Origin: Chiua virens
Taxonomy: Eukaryota; Basidiomycota; Agaricomycetes; Boletales; Boletaceae
Reading direction: 5' to 3'
Length of the DNA stretch: 64,000 bases
Assembly: GCA_019787685.1 (NCBI GenBank)
Contig: JAHNUO010000014.1
Coordinates: forward strand, 620,001-684,000
Position numbers and translations under genes: made by a program. Shown piece after piece: positions 21,969 through 33,925 of this stretch. The notes under the pieces were generated by a model, which worked only from the letters and a program-made list of their open reading frames with translations, ran no database searches and was not told where the DNA came from. Numbering within the stretch: the first letter of the stretch is position 1; every line of letters starts with the position of its first letter.

Positions 21969-22510
21969 CCACCAAAGACAGTCAGAGACTGACTGCAGGA
22001 GTCAGACAAAATACATACCTGGATTTTTTGTGGTGGAGTGTGGCTACAGGCCAACTGTGAACCTCCTTTACTAAGGGAGAACTCTTCATCCACACTGGTA
22101 GTTTTGAGTCCACAGCTCAGTGCTCAATGGCATGCACCAGAAAGTGTGTCCACATGACAATTTAACCTTCTTTGCCCAGGGAGAACTTTCTGGGTTGAGC
22201 TGCAGACTTAGCAAGCAGGTCCATGCAACTCATTCACCTTCTTTGGTAAGGGAGGACTTTCCAAGCAGCAAGGCATGCTGTCTTGACCCTCAAGGGCAGT
22301 TTTCAAGCTACTGGGAGCTTGCTGTGCATGGCCAACAAGTGATCCCCCTCTAATTTCGTGGGCTGAACCATGGGAAAACCATGGCCAGGTGGTAGTATGA
22401 GTTCAAGGAGTGCCTTGTGGGAACATTTTCAAAGCCTGCTGTGCGATAAACTCTGCTATTTTTCCTCCCTGTCGACACCTGTGCTGCAAGGGCATTATTA
22501 CAGGCTTCCT
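21969..22510. other. No recognisable gene
   Basis: Short frames only. Several GGGAGA/CCTTCTTTG-type short direct repeats (near 22065, 22170 and 22240) suggest an old local duplication. Confidence 0.4.
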
Positions 22511-22857
22511 TGCCTGAAAGGGCAGGGGACATCATGATGTGCATTGATGTGCACTCTTGCTCGTGAGAGCAAAGGCATCAAATGCATCAGAAGTGCTATG
22601 TGTTGTGTTTTCGCTGCACATTGATCATAGATTGTTGTGTACATCCCTGCTCTGATTCTCAATCCCCAATATTATTGGGCTTCAATACCCAACAGTCCTG
22701 CAGAGCCCCCTCTTTCATGTGCCTCACTCTAATTATGCTTGGTGACCCTTTTTGTTCAGCAAGACAGCTCAGACCATTCACATGTATTCACTTCTCTTAG
22801 GGTGTCTCCATCTTGTACATGCATTCCCATGGGCAATACAAACACAACAGAACCACA
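22511..22857 (+). repeat. Degraded LTR-like repeat, copy 1
   Basis: Its start (TGCCTGAAAGGGCAGGG and CTCTTGCTCGTGAGAGCA) and its end (CCCATGGGCAATAC...ACAGAACCACA) match the start and end of 49517-50182. The middle is shorter and hardly alignable, and no target duplication is visible. It looks like an internally deleted, CpG-depleted copy. Confidence 0.55.
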
Positions 22858-22981
22858 AATAATTTACCCTGTCGTAAGGAATAGATGTTCTGTGTGCTTG
22901 TAAAGCACATTCCCACCACTCGCTGTCATCATCCGAATCTGAATCTGAACCATCCATCCACTTGAATCCATTGTTACTTGC

Positions 22982-24433
22982 TTGATCATATGCACGAACT
23001 CATCTGGATTGCTGTATCTGCGCTCGTTTTGCCTCAGACTCTTTTATTTTATTGTTCATGCTCCTTATTTGTACTTAGCATTGGCTAGACCATGTCACAC
23101 AGCCCTTGCAGGGACGTTCAGGTGCCTCTCAAACTTTATACCATACGAAAACCTTCTTTTTTTATTATCCTTACTTAGGATGAGTCTGAGGGTATTCCTG
23201 AGGACTATAAAATTCACTGTATTGACAAAATACAGTAGCTTTTGCCTGTGTGCATCTGTCTCACATCATTTTCGGTCAATGTTCATTTTCTCTCACTCTC
23301 CTTGTGTTTTATCGATCCAGATTTGGACTGCTGCGTCCGCTTTGCTATCTGTTTTAATCCAGATTCACCCTGGATTCATCTTGGACTACTCAAAAACCAT
23401 TTCTCATCGTTCACCAACTCAGTGTTGTCCCTGGGTCGAACAGAATTGCATTCCTTCACCCTCTTGCTTTTCTTTCAATCCCCCTGAGTATTTCACTACA
23501 GCCGGGATTTATTACCTTCAACTGGAGCCTACCGCAAGGGACTTCCAGAAGTTGGTACAGATGATAACAACCCATCCACTCATTATTCATCTCACTTGCA
23601 ACACACCTTCGCTTCACTTCTCAGAAAATTTTCTCCTTGCATAGCATCATTGCCCCTATCGAACCCTGCACCCTACCCTTATGCTGCTGCAGAACTCTAA
23701 GTGACATCAGACAAGTCAGACAATACACCTGTCACAGCACACAGCGACCTGCACCACCATCCAAGTTGTTACTATGCCATCACCCGGATATCTCCTACAG
23801 CTACCCTTCCAGACTGCTTCTAGCGCCCCACGTTTCGATGCAACCATTCTGTCACAGCTACCTGCCTTTTTGAAACACATCAATCAGTTAGCTATGAGCA
23901 TCAGACTCATGAATGCACAGAAAAATAATACAGCAATCTGGTATGCCTACCCAGAAGATGCTGAGCTATGGCAAACATCACAGCAAGTACTCGCAGTGCA
24001 GCCGGATTGGTCAGTGTTCATAGTGGATGTCCAGCACTGGTACTTGTCATATGACGACAACTACCCACTTTACGTTCCAGAACCATCCATTGACATTACC
24101 ACCAACCCTATCCTTGCCTCAGCATCCACCTCATCGAATCTAGCAGATCACATGCTGCAAAGTGATTTCATCCAGGTCTATTCAAGGATAGTAGAATGTG
24201 ATCCTGAGCAATCTGGTAATGTCTCAATTGAACCTGTCTGTGCTGATCCGCCTCTCATAGCTATCGAATTTGCGGTACCGCATGCCGAAACACAGGAGCA
24301 AGAGAACTGGATTGCCCCAACACATCTCACCCACCGTATTGCAGCCACTCTCATTGCCCTCATCCTTCTTCAATATGACCATATCCGAGGATTAGCACCT
24401 CACCAGTTCAATCGGTTTCTGGCCATGGATTGA
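22982..24433 (+). pseudogene. Relic of a third Ty3 element: LTR end, PBS and gag
   Basis: An LTR-like end (CCTTCA at 23520) is followed by a primer-binding block matching that of element 2. A TATA block (GGACTATAAAATT near 23207) resembles the element 2 LTR promoter. At 23774-24433 an open frame of 219 codons aligns with the element 2 gag: APRFDATILSQLPAFL against APKFDGKMLSELLHYL, then AELWQTS and QPDWSVFI. The zinc knuckle, pol and the second LTR are not found. The left LTR boundary is uncertain; I put it near 22980. This is a deleted relative of element 2. Confidence 0.7.
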
Positions 24434-25985
24434 AGCTAAACACACTCTTCTGCGCAGTTCCTATGCACCGTGAAGTGCACACATTGCAGCCACACCCATC
24501 ACCCTCATCCTTTTTTAACAAACTGCCCTTGCTGCTATCGACCTCACCCCTCATTTCCACAACCATGCCACCACCCATCTCATCCAAGCTGCCACCTATA
24601 CATTTACGGCCGTATCTGAGGACCCATACCTCACCGGTTCAATCAGTTCTGAGCTGGTTATTGAAACTACATGTGCCCTTTGCTACTCTCCCAATCCGTT
24701 TCCCTCTCTCTCAATTTTACACTAATGCATGTGTCTTTTCATTTCAGTTTATGCTTCAGCCATCTCCACCCACATTGGGTTTATTCAATGACCTGGCTGA
24801 CACAGTTCAGTTGCATTTTCCCTTCGACCCGGGAATCTGACTGTTTCTTTTTTTACTATCATCGAGATGCCCTCACCCTTTCTCCACAGCATTATATGGA
24901 TGACCAGGAGGTCATCAGATATGGCCTACCCAGGGGGGAGGGGTCTACAAGACCACCTTGGTTTCCACATGCAACTTTTCGCATTTTCACAATTTCAGTC
25001 ATTGAAATCATTCTTTTGATATCTGTTTCATCTCTGTTTCATCCCCAGTATTCATCCAGCAGATCTCTATCTCACCCTGGGTTTAGTCCGGTGATCAATC
25101 ATTACTCATTGAACAAGAAACCATCACAGAAATGAAAAGAATACCATATAGAAAAACCAAAACACAATCATATAGTTCATTCATTTCTTCTACCACTCAA
25201 TTCACTACTTCATTATTGCAACCATCTAGAATTCATGCCATCATCCGCTACATACCACTTCTGCTCTTCAAACGTGCATAGGCACAACGCACTTTATCTG
25301 GTCATATCTGGATCGTTTCCAGACGTTTTTAGGTATCACGAAAGGGCATCTGTTGCAGGTATAGAGAGGCAAAAGATGCACGACGAAGACAAGCCAAGTC
25401 GGACACTTGCCAATTGGTTTCATTTCATTTTTTCTTTCTTTCTTATCATTTCTTTCAATTTCAGCCATATAGTTCTTTTCTTCATATTTGGATCACACAG
25501 TGAGCAGCAAGCAGTGGATAGCAAACTTGGCCAACTGGACCACATTGGATCACACCAGACACATGTGGACAAACAGAATTCACGTAGGACAATTGATGCA
25601 TACCAGAGACCAAAGATGCTATCACTGTGATAAACACGAAACCATCACACACACTTTGCATTGCAGATTACGGCCACACTTCATCCACCATGCCTTCATG
25701 CACGAAACACTAGACAACAGACACACAGAAAAACCACACATCACACCATTGCAATCACTATCTGTTCCTGTCATTTCAGATCATCGTCACTGCACCACTA
25801 TCTCCAATCATCATTGTCATTCCTGTCATTTTCGGATCATCGTCACTGTGCAGCCACCATCACTCTCGTCATCTCTGTTGTCATCTCTCTCATCACTCTC
25901 ATCACTTTCATTGCCATCACCGTCTCTGTCGTCATCTCTGTGCTTTGCAATATCAAAGATACGAGTGAATAAGATAAGATGTGCA
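24434..25985. other. No clear gene; CT-rich low-complexity stretch
   Basis: Pyrimidine-rich. About 25755-25950 is an irregular CATCTCTGTCGTCAT-type simple repeat. A frame at 25488-25700 contains RCYHCDKHETITHTLHC, which faintly recalls the Cys/His end of fungal LINE proteins, but nothing else supports it. Confidence 0.4.
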
Positions 25986-25989
25986 TTAG

Positions 25990-26955
25990 CTGATTCTGAC
26001 GTTGTAAATGCATGAGCAACAACAATAGCTAGAATAGGCTACAGTAAGCTGAATTTCAAGAGACTCAGAGAGAGAAAACTCACATCGCATGTCTCTATTG
26101 TCCCAAGTTTCAATCTCGAACTCTTCCCATTTTCCACCAACATGCTTGAATGACATGTCAATTGAGATGCACTTTGCGTGCAGTAGTTGGAACAACATGG
26201 CTGGGGACATGCAAACAATCAGTTGAAACTTTGTACCCTTAGTACTATGCGTTTCAGCACATCAGACATAGCACCAGGGATCATTGTGTGAGTTGCTGAC
26301 CAGTTGTGAGACACCTAGAAATTGAGCAGTGAATTAAATTAAATTAAATAATAGACAGTACAGTAACATACCTTCAAATCCTGTTTTGTATGGAAACTTT
26401 ATGCAACGCACTGTGTTAATAAGGCACCAAAGATGTACCTACACAATAAGAATGTTCATGTACATGAAACCTGCTTGCCTTCATTATCGGTCAAAAGGCT
26501 GCAGCAGACACCTGGCCGGCTGCCGTGGGAGTCACCCAACGAGTACTGAAAACTTGACTCTGGATTCTCAAAAGCGTCAAAATTGATGGGAAAGACATGG
26601 GCGATGCTGATGTCTTCAGACTCGCCTGTTTGTGGGTACTCAACAATGGCATCAGGGGAGTGGATGATGATTTGGTGCACAGACAATTTAGAATTGATCT
26701 TATAGAGCCATTGGTTGATCTTGCCTTGAGTGAATGAGCAGGCAGGTGGTGGAAGATAGCGGGAAGCAGATACAGCTGGTGAAGGAGTGGAATAAGGAGT
26801 ATATGAAGGAGTGGACGGGCAGGAGGAAACCCGAGACGATGGATGAGACGATGAAAAGATTGATTCGGGATCCGAGTCCAGTGAGAGCCCAACACCCTCC
26901 AGTATTGCCCACGCCTGCGCTAGTGCAGTGTACTGATCACTGGAGAGGTTCATTA
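25990..26955 (-). pseudogene. Multi-exon gene fragment, unknown family
   Basis: Reading the minus strand from 26953, a 165-codon frame is Ser/Pro-rich and then turns globular (GKINQWLYKINSKLSVHQ...HSPDAIVEYPQTGE). Short exons between plausible GT-AG introns could follow, including KFPYKTGFEG near 26385 and MLFQLLHAKCISIDMSFKHV, then GGKWEEFEIETWD, near 26110-26200. The last block resembles, from pattern memory only, a recurrent agaricomycete TE-linked family with a DxSFK motif. The gene stops there and has no visible continuation, so it is a fragment. Function not assigned. Confidence 0.4.
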
Positions 26956-28347
26956 GAGAAAGGTCCTCTGAAAGGGTAGGATGGAATGGTGTACCTTTTA
27001 TACCGTAGTGATAACACTGAGCATCATGTTGGGCTGGATGGGATCAAGCCAAAAGACTCAATGTCGACACACAGGCCATGTCCATATTGGTAAGTCAGAG
27101 TGAACTTTCTTTTCTCACACCAACTCATGCTGTGCCATAGTAGTCAAGAATACACAGCGTCTACTATGGTTGAGGTGCACGTTGTTGACAATGGGGAGCA
27201 TGGTGTTGATAAACACTGGGTGAGTGCGTCAATTACCTCCATCAGGAGCCTGTTTGATAATTCACATCCCATTATTCATCTCGTTTTGCCTCAAGCCATT
27301 CGCCTGCACTCTTGAACTTTGCTGCTCCCTGGCTTGTAGCTACACGAACCTCCTTCTGACTCTTGCCGTTCGCCAATTCCCCTCTGAATCCCACCTTTTA
27401 CATCTTTCTCGCCACTGCCAAGATTGTCTTAAGTTCATTGCCACCACTGACAAGCGTCAATGCTTGCTGAAAGGGGACTTGGATGGACTTCGGGATGCCC
27501 TTCTTGTCTTCGCAAACAAAATCTTCCTATGTCACATACTGCTGCAAACTTAGCCCCCAAGCCCTCAGACAATGAACATGGTATATACAGGTTTGTTTGA
27601 CTTGTCGTCATCACCCACTCACCTCCTGACATTAAAGACTTCCCTGTGAGGATCATCTTGGCCTCATCGTCTAGCTGTCATCTACTGTTATCTTCCACAA
27701 GTCAACTAGCTTTCATGTTTGTGTAGAGAGAATGGAGATTGTTGTACAAGTTGGTCTCAATGAATGTTAATGAACTTCAGGACACCCTTCTTGTCTTTGA
27801 ATGATGACAAACTTGGCCTCCAGCCTGGCCCTTGGACAGCAAACATAGTATGTTCGAACCTGTCCCACTCCTCATTGCTGTCAGCTTCACCCGTCTACTA
27901 CTCTGTTGTCGCCAGGCCTTGTTCGTGACATCAGACGTTGATATCCTCACCGTAAGGTATGATAATCATAGTATTATAGATTACTGTATCACATCTTACA
28001 GCTGTAGACATTTTACAGATAGTCTCGATGAGCTCAACGTTGCTCTTGCTGCCCTACCAATGCCCCAACAAGCATAGCATCCCCACCACCCAGATGAAGT
28101 GCACGATGATCATAGAGAAGTGTCGGTCAAGAAGTGTTGGTGGTAAAGTGGATGGGTGATTCAATAGGATAGAAAGCAGCAAATATATATCACTGGAGTT
28201 GATTCTTAGTCGAGATGTGCCCGGGGTTTGCTGTGATTCGGATCATCTGCTGCTTATTCACCGTGCCTGGACCTTTTTACTTCTGCTGCAATAATGTATC
28301 GTAATGGTAACAGGGCACACAACACTCCTTTTTTGCTTGACAAAACC
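26956..28347. other. Left flank of the KDZ unit, nothing recognised
   Basis: Frames up to 109 codons (27224-27553) without known motifs. Parallel phrases near 27440-27520 and 27750-27810 (both with GGACxTCGGGATGCCCTTCTTGTCTT-like wording) suggest an old internal duplication. Confidence 0.4.
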
Positions 28348-29482
28348 CACCTAGCTTTCCCAGGATGTAAGCCTTATAAAGAACAGTGCTGAATGGTGTC
28401 AGCATTCTTTATAAGGCTTGTTTAGCCTATGTTCCCACCACCAGCAATAAATATTGCCCAAAATCCTTTGGCTAACCTTGTACACTGAGGGTCCCCACAC
28501 CTGGAGTTCACACACCTTCGGTCCCCTTTGGACTGACGGCAAAGGCAGCTGTCCCGACTCTTCTTCCACGTGTCCCGCCCTTCCCATGCCCCTGGGTGCC
28601 CGCCTGTCTTATGTGTCCATCATTACACATAAGGCATGCTATGCGCCAAGACACTGGTTGACCGTTATGTAGGTTCCCATCATTGTCGCTGGGAATGACA
28701 ATGACGGCAGCTTATATCCCTTGCCGACAATGTCCATCCCTCACTGCGGCCGTCTATGGTGCTCAGAAGCCTCATCAAGGTCATCTCCCATTCAATGCTG
28801 TCACCACTGTCCCGTCATTGTTCCTGGCATCAATGGTGGCCTCTCTCCCTTGTCATCAATGATGTCTGTCCCTCTCTGCAGCCATCTATGGTGTCTAGAA
28901 AGCTCACCAAGGCTGTTGCTATCTATGTTCTCACACCACATTCTCTCATTCAACACTGTCATCGTCATCCTCCCTGGCCTTGACGGTGGTTTTTGCCCCT
29001 TGTCATTGTCATTCTTGACGTCGTTGACAATGTACATCTCTCATCACAGCCGTCTATGGCGTTCTACAGGTTCATCAAGGTAATCTTGTTGATTGTTATC
29101 TAGATTCCCATGCCCTGTTCTCTCATTTGACGTTGTTGCCATTGTTGCCGTTGTTGTTCCCGGTGTGGATAGTGACATCTCTTTCACATCGTCGACATTT
29201 TCGATGTTTTAGGTATGATTTCAACCGTTCTAGGGATTCAATCAAGTTCTAATGCTGCCTCTTTCTCAGAATTCATCTCCTTGTCTCTGGTGCGGTCATC
29301 CATGGTGCGGCTGTTGTTCCCAGCATTTTCAGAGATACCTTCCCATCAATACCACAGTCCACTTCTTCTGAAGGTGTGCTAAGTGTTTCTCATACCTGAG
29401 GAATCTTGCCTCATGGCTTTTCTGGTTGTCTAGAAGGTTCCCGAGGCCATCCTCCCCTCGTCCATGCTATATTTGATGTCAA
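28348..29482 (+). repeat. Left terminal inverted repeat of the KDZ unit
   Basis: About 1135 bp, matching the reverse complement of 38877-40087. Near the outer end a perfect 15-bp inverted repeat (28369-28383 and 28405-28419, AAGCCTTATAAAGAA) could form a hairpin. The interior holds TGTTGCCATTGTTGCCG-type simple sequence. The ORFs inside (28454-28672, 28721-29083) are mirrored in the other arm and are not genes. Confidence 0.85.
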
Positions 29483-29939
29483 CGGGCGACATCTTGGTGA
29501 GACATGAACCACCCTGGAGGGTCAATTGTGTACTAATGTGTTTCTTTTTCAAGCTGGTTGTATAATGTCTTTTGGCGGTTTCCAAGTCACGCTCAGTATG
29601 GCTATTGTTCCTGTGTTCCCAATCGCAGGACCTTGTGAGATCCTAGCAATTGGGTGGCATGACTGGTTGCTCACTGCGTATATGCAACAGAATGTTGTCT
29701 TTGTCCTCATCGCTCTCTCTGTGGATCTTTGGTGTTAATGTAGTTGGTTTGTTTATTTTTTTAAAATCTATGTTGGTGTTCTTATTGTTCTCTAGGTCAA
29801 TACATTTTTTTCGCTGCTGTTCTCGTCCCTGGTGAACACACTTTCCTCAACCTCAGTTGTAATTTTTGTTGATGTTTCAACAACCAGTGCTTTAGTTACA
29901 CTGGCAGAAAAACAATTGGTATATCAACATTACAAGATA
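29483..29939. other. Interior spacer next to left TIR
   Basis: T-rich, frames to 70 codons, nothing recognised. It should contain the 3' end of gene Y. Confidence 0.35.
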
Positions 29940-31919
29940 TCAACATTCCATATTCATTGTTATCAAAGTATCTATTGAAGTGCTGGTGAAATTACTGACA
30001 TTTCCCATGTTGAGAATGCTCAGTAGACGAGCCAAAGTTGTAGCTAGTTTGTTATGTGATTGCCACCTGATGCTGTAATGACAAACTGTTAGTTTGAAAC
30101 CTTTGAGAAAACATGTGAGCACACTTGAGGAGCTGCCAGAAGAACTTTGCTCAGGCTGTACTGCATGCACACTACCCACCCTGCCAGTCCTCTTGTGCTT
30201 CTTTCCTTTGTCAGAGCGTGTGTGGCGAGTGTGTTCAACAAGTTCACCCGATGTGATGCTAGCCTCCTGATCGGCTTGTAGGCACATCAGATCATCTTCC
30301 ATAATTGACTTCCAGTGTGTCATGCCACTTTCCCATTTGCCCAAAAGCAGCTCAAGCTGGGGGAGTGCACTGCATTGACTCAGGTTTGCAAAGGGAATGT
30401 TCTCTGGCCACCCCTTGATGACAACATGATACCATGAGACAATGTTCCGAAAGTAATGAGCCCATTGCATCGTAGCTGCATGCTCGCCTGTTACTTCCTC
30501 TGATGCAGCAGACAGTGAGATGAGTAATTTGATGAGGGTATAGATGTAAAATACTTAGCTTTTGTTAGAGACCGTGTGACTCAGAGGTAGCCAACTCCAG
30601 ATCTCCAGAGTTGTAGTGTTGGACGGGACTTGGCTTCACCGTATGTGGTGCACCCTTGTCACAGTCTGTCCCTATATTTCGGACATGCGGAGAACAGAGG
30701 TATATATAAGACTCAACACATAAAGTGGAGTTGAGCAGAGTGAAGGCCGTCAAGGACTTCTCAGAGTGTTCGGAGTGAGTTGTACAAATAAACTAATATT
30801 CAGACTAAGGGTACACAGTCAGGGTACTACAGTTTATATACTCAGAGTGGAATGGAGATTAGTAATGGAGTTGGTAAGAAACTGAGTAAGATGGGAGATC
30901 GGGAAACTACATACCCGGAGGTAAGTCGGGTACTGAGAAAGCTGGAGCTGTGCTCATAAGCAAGACACAGGTTATGTACTAAAACAAAAGAGGAAGCACA
31001 TATACGTAACAGAGGTCTGGGATCAAGGAGTTGTGTCCTGAGGGTGATCGACCTGGAGTTATGGTCTAAGAGAACCAGAGTTATATCTGGAGGAACAGAG
31101 AATGGAGTGGTATATAACAGCTTCTGATTGATGATGTTGCAAATGTTGCTGTGGATCATCGAGATACGTTGTTGATGATTTTTCGCCGCACCTTAACTGA
31201 ATATAAGTATTACAGTTCTCACTTTGAATTAGCAAATGCCATACCTTTTAGACCCTGCAAAGCATAACCTTCCATTTTTGCAAGGAAATCCTGGTGATCA
31301 ACACCCATCATGGCCGTTATGAACTCCTGCATCCCTGGTGTCGTGAAGGTGACACCTTCGAGCGAGAGATCTGTGGAGCCACGGACTGTGAATAGCATCA
31401 TTTCCGTACCTGTGCAGCAACTGAGACTATTAAGCTATATTATGCAAGATGAGTGATTGGACAACCAAAAATACACTGAAAAGGAGCCCACCTCATTTTT
31501 GACCCTCTTCAACATACATATGTGTGATGTCATTCACCTTTGAGCGCGCGCTGACATGGTAACCGAATTTCTGGTCATGCTTGTGTTGTTTGTATTCTTT
31601 GACGATATTTTCCTTCTCCTTGTGCGACATTGTCTGGTACTCATGGCGGTACTCTCAGATGACTTCAGGGAGCCAATGCCTCCCACTTGGATTCGACATG
31701 CCTATAAATTTTGAGTAGTCCGTGTCTTAATTGAAGTATTGAAATAAAAACATACTGGTTGTAGGATTTTCTCGAGCTTTTTTTCCAGAAAAAGGCATTC
31801 CAAGCACTGACCTTGTTCCGTTTGTGAGCATACTTGGAATAATTGAAGTATAGGTCACGCTGGACCCATTGGATGGTCTTGTGGTGTTGAGATGCAATCT
31901 TTGTTGTGGAGTTGTCCAA
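29940..31919 (-). pseudogene. Gene Y: uncharacterised agaricomycete protein, split by LTR-C
   Basis: Collinear pieces on the minus strand: 31919 to 31756 (RNKVSAWNAFFWKK), a likely intron at 31702-31755 (GTATGT...TATAG), about 31700 to 31500 (EYRHEYQTMSHKEKENIVKE then VSARSKVNDITHM), 31401 to 31219 (FTVRGSTDLSLEGVTFTTPG) and, beyond LTR-C, 30490 to about 30180 (MQWAHYFRNIV, GWPENIPFANLS, TRRTRSDKGKK-like tail). The first piece recalls a small HMG-like helical block. I recognise the whole only as an uncharacterised family recurrent in agaricomycetes. At least one in-frame TGA (in EVI*EYR) sits where Arg is expected. It is probably cargo of the KDZ unit. Confidence 0.6.
30563..31119 (-). repeat. 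Solo LTR-C inside gene Y
   Basis: 557 bp from TGTTAGAG to ATATAACA, the same family as LTR-A and LTR-B. Flanks GCTTT and GCTTC match at four of five bases, fitting a 5-bp duplication with one change. It separates two parts of gene Y. Confidence 0.88.
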
Positions 31920-32317
31920 CTCAGACCATGTGCTCTCAGAGCCTTGTGAAATTGATTGCGTTTCTCTTGATGGTCATTAATGAGAGCCTTTCAAGCGGCT
32001 TCACTAAGAACAACCACCGAGCAACGTGGGCATTGTGGGGGGGGCTGGGCAGGCCAATGAGGCAAGCTATCAACCATGTTAGCAGGGCACTGACCTGGTC
32101 TTGCAAGCAACGGTGGCTATTATATGTTTTATTCAACCAATTGAAAAACAAACAAACCAGCAAAACAGTTTCATTTCAATGTAATGACCAAAGCAAAAAT
32201 GGGAGAGATTAATGAGCAACAATATACCAGGTTACTTTCATCATAAAAAGCAGTGCCACAATACCTAAGCCCTGAAGGATAAACACAAAAAAAGAGGCCC
32301 ACTTCTGTGAAGCAGGG

Positions 32318-33925
32318 TCAGGGCACTGCTGAAAATTTGCGGCAAAAATGGACCTTAACCACATTTATGGTATAGTCTTGAGTACCATGCACATCCTTCA
32401 ACAAGGCCGACGTGAGTGCAGCAGCTTGGTCAGAATGGAGGTTCCACTCAGGGCCAGCTAATCTAGTGACCCAATGGCTGCTTTGTACAGAGCCACATAA
32501 GGCATGGAGGCAGAGAAGACATGTGTCTTCTAAACCGAGCTGGTCCAACACACTGTCCAAATGTGCGCCAATGCTAATAAGTGGCAGGGTAAACTTTTCC
32601 AGGCGCACTAACTTCAGGATGGACTCGATGACAGGCTCGACGACAGAGTCATGGTTGTTGTGGGGCTTGGTGTCAAGCTTAGTAGGCTTCGCTAACTCAA
32701 ACACATCAGCAGGGTGATGACGATGCACACTTGTTGGGGTCTGTGGCAAGTTGGTCGGCAAAATTTGATTGTTGTTCACAGCGTCGCAAAGATTTGACCA
32801 GATGGTAGGCATAATGGTAGAATTGATGAATGCTTCTGGTGACAGCACAGAGCATTGCAGATGAGAACTTGGGGCCTCAATTGGAGGAGGCAGATGCTGC
32901 AGGCCAGTAACTCCAATTGAACTCCCTAAAACTGAAGATCGTTTAAGCATTTCCAGAAGTCTGCTCAAAGCAAAAATCATACAACGATGAACTATTGGCG
33001 TCACTGCCTCGACACGGCAATGCTTGGTGTAGTGGTGGAGGTGAGGAAGTGCAAATTCACTGCAAAACACTTGTATCATCCCAGCAATGGTTGGGCTGAT
33101 TTGTTCCTGGTAGGCATGGAGTTACCGAGGGGTAACATAGACATCAAGAGATATTCTGTCGAAAGACAGCATTTGAGTTGCTTGAGTGCCAGGGCAATGA
33201 ATAAGGATGGATAAACCTCCATCCAGGCAGTCTTGTGTGGTAATCTACAAGTCATATTCAGTTCTGCATGAAACAAAAAAACATGATATGTAAAAGAGAG
33301 AAACTAACCGCATCAAAAAGATCACCGTGAGCTGCTCTGAGCAACTCATTCTTTGACTGAACGGTTGGTGTAGTCACAGGATGCAACCCAACATACCACG
33401 GATGGAGTCCAGCCTGGGTATGAGTTTGATAGTATTGTCCATCTAGATGGGTGTTGAGCCTGAGGAGAGTGCAAGCAAGCGCTAGTTGTTGATTGTCACT
33501 ATAGCCTGTCGCAAGCCCAGAGTCGAGCACACTGGTCAGCTTTCCCAAGCTGAAAGCAGGTGGATTGGTGTCGGCTGTAGCAGGAATGTTGGAACTGGGA
33601 TCATGAGTAGCCATCTCGACCAAGTATGGGAGTTCAAGAGTGATGGACTTCAATCCTAGCCTCAGCTGAAATAGCTGAAATAGAGGTGTGTTAAGGTTAG
33701 CACATGTACGTACATACCAACAACTGAGTTTTTGGCACCAACCATCAATCCACCAAATGTGCACTCAGTGAGCCCGAGTCTGAGTTCTGGAAACAACACA
33801 GATAATCCAACTTGGAACATAGTTGTTTCACCTTCGTGAACTTCAAGTTGGAGTGACACATAAATCTGATCTGATAGATTACCAGTCCAAAAATCAATGC
33901 ATTCAATCCAAACACGATCCCAAAA
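32318..33925 (-). pseudogene. Gene X: multi-exon gene of unknown function in the KDZ unit
   Basis: Long open pieces on the minus strand: about 33925 to 33740 (FWTGNLSDQIYVSLQLEV...ELRLGLTECTFGGLM), 33665 to 33310 (GLKSITLELPYLVEMATHD... ending LRAAHGDLFDA), and 33079 to 32318 (254 codons, His-, Leu- and Ser-rich, with QTPTSVHRHHPADVFELAK and HWVTRLAGPEWNLHSDQAAA). Plausible introns lie between them; the first ends in TATTTCAG. I know no family for it. It follows the KDZ gene closely and in the same orientation, which argues for membership in the transposon rather than a captured host gene. A continuous reading was not obtained, so it may be intact with introns or broken. Confidence 0.5.

Noticed and set aside
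25488..26015. LINE RNase H/zinc-finger fragment suggested by a Cys/His cluster
   Set aside because: Only a 17-residue likeness, no RNase H motif nearby; too weak to annotate.
28454..29083. Protein-like ORFs in the KDZ arms, mirrored at 39283-39977
   Set aside because: They lie wholly in the inverted repeat and drift in length; simple-sequence composition explains the open frames.
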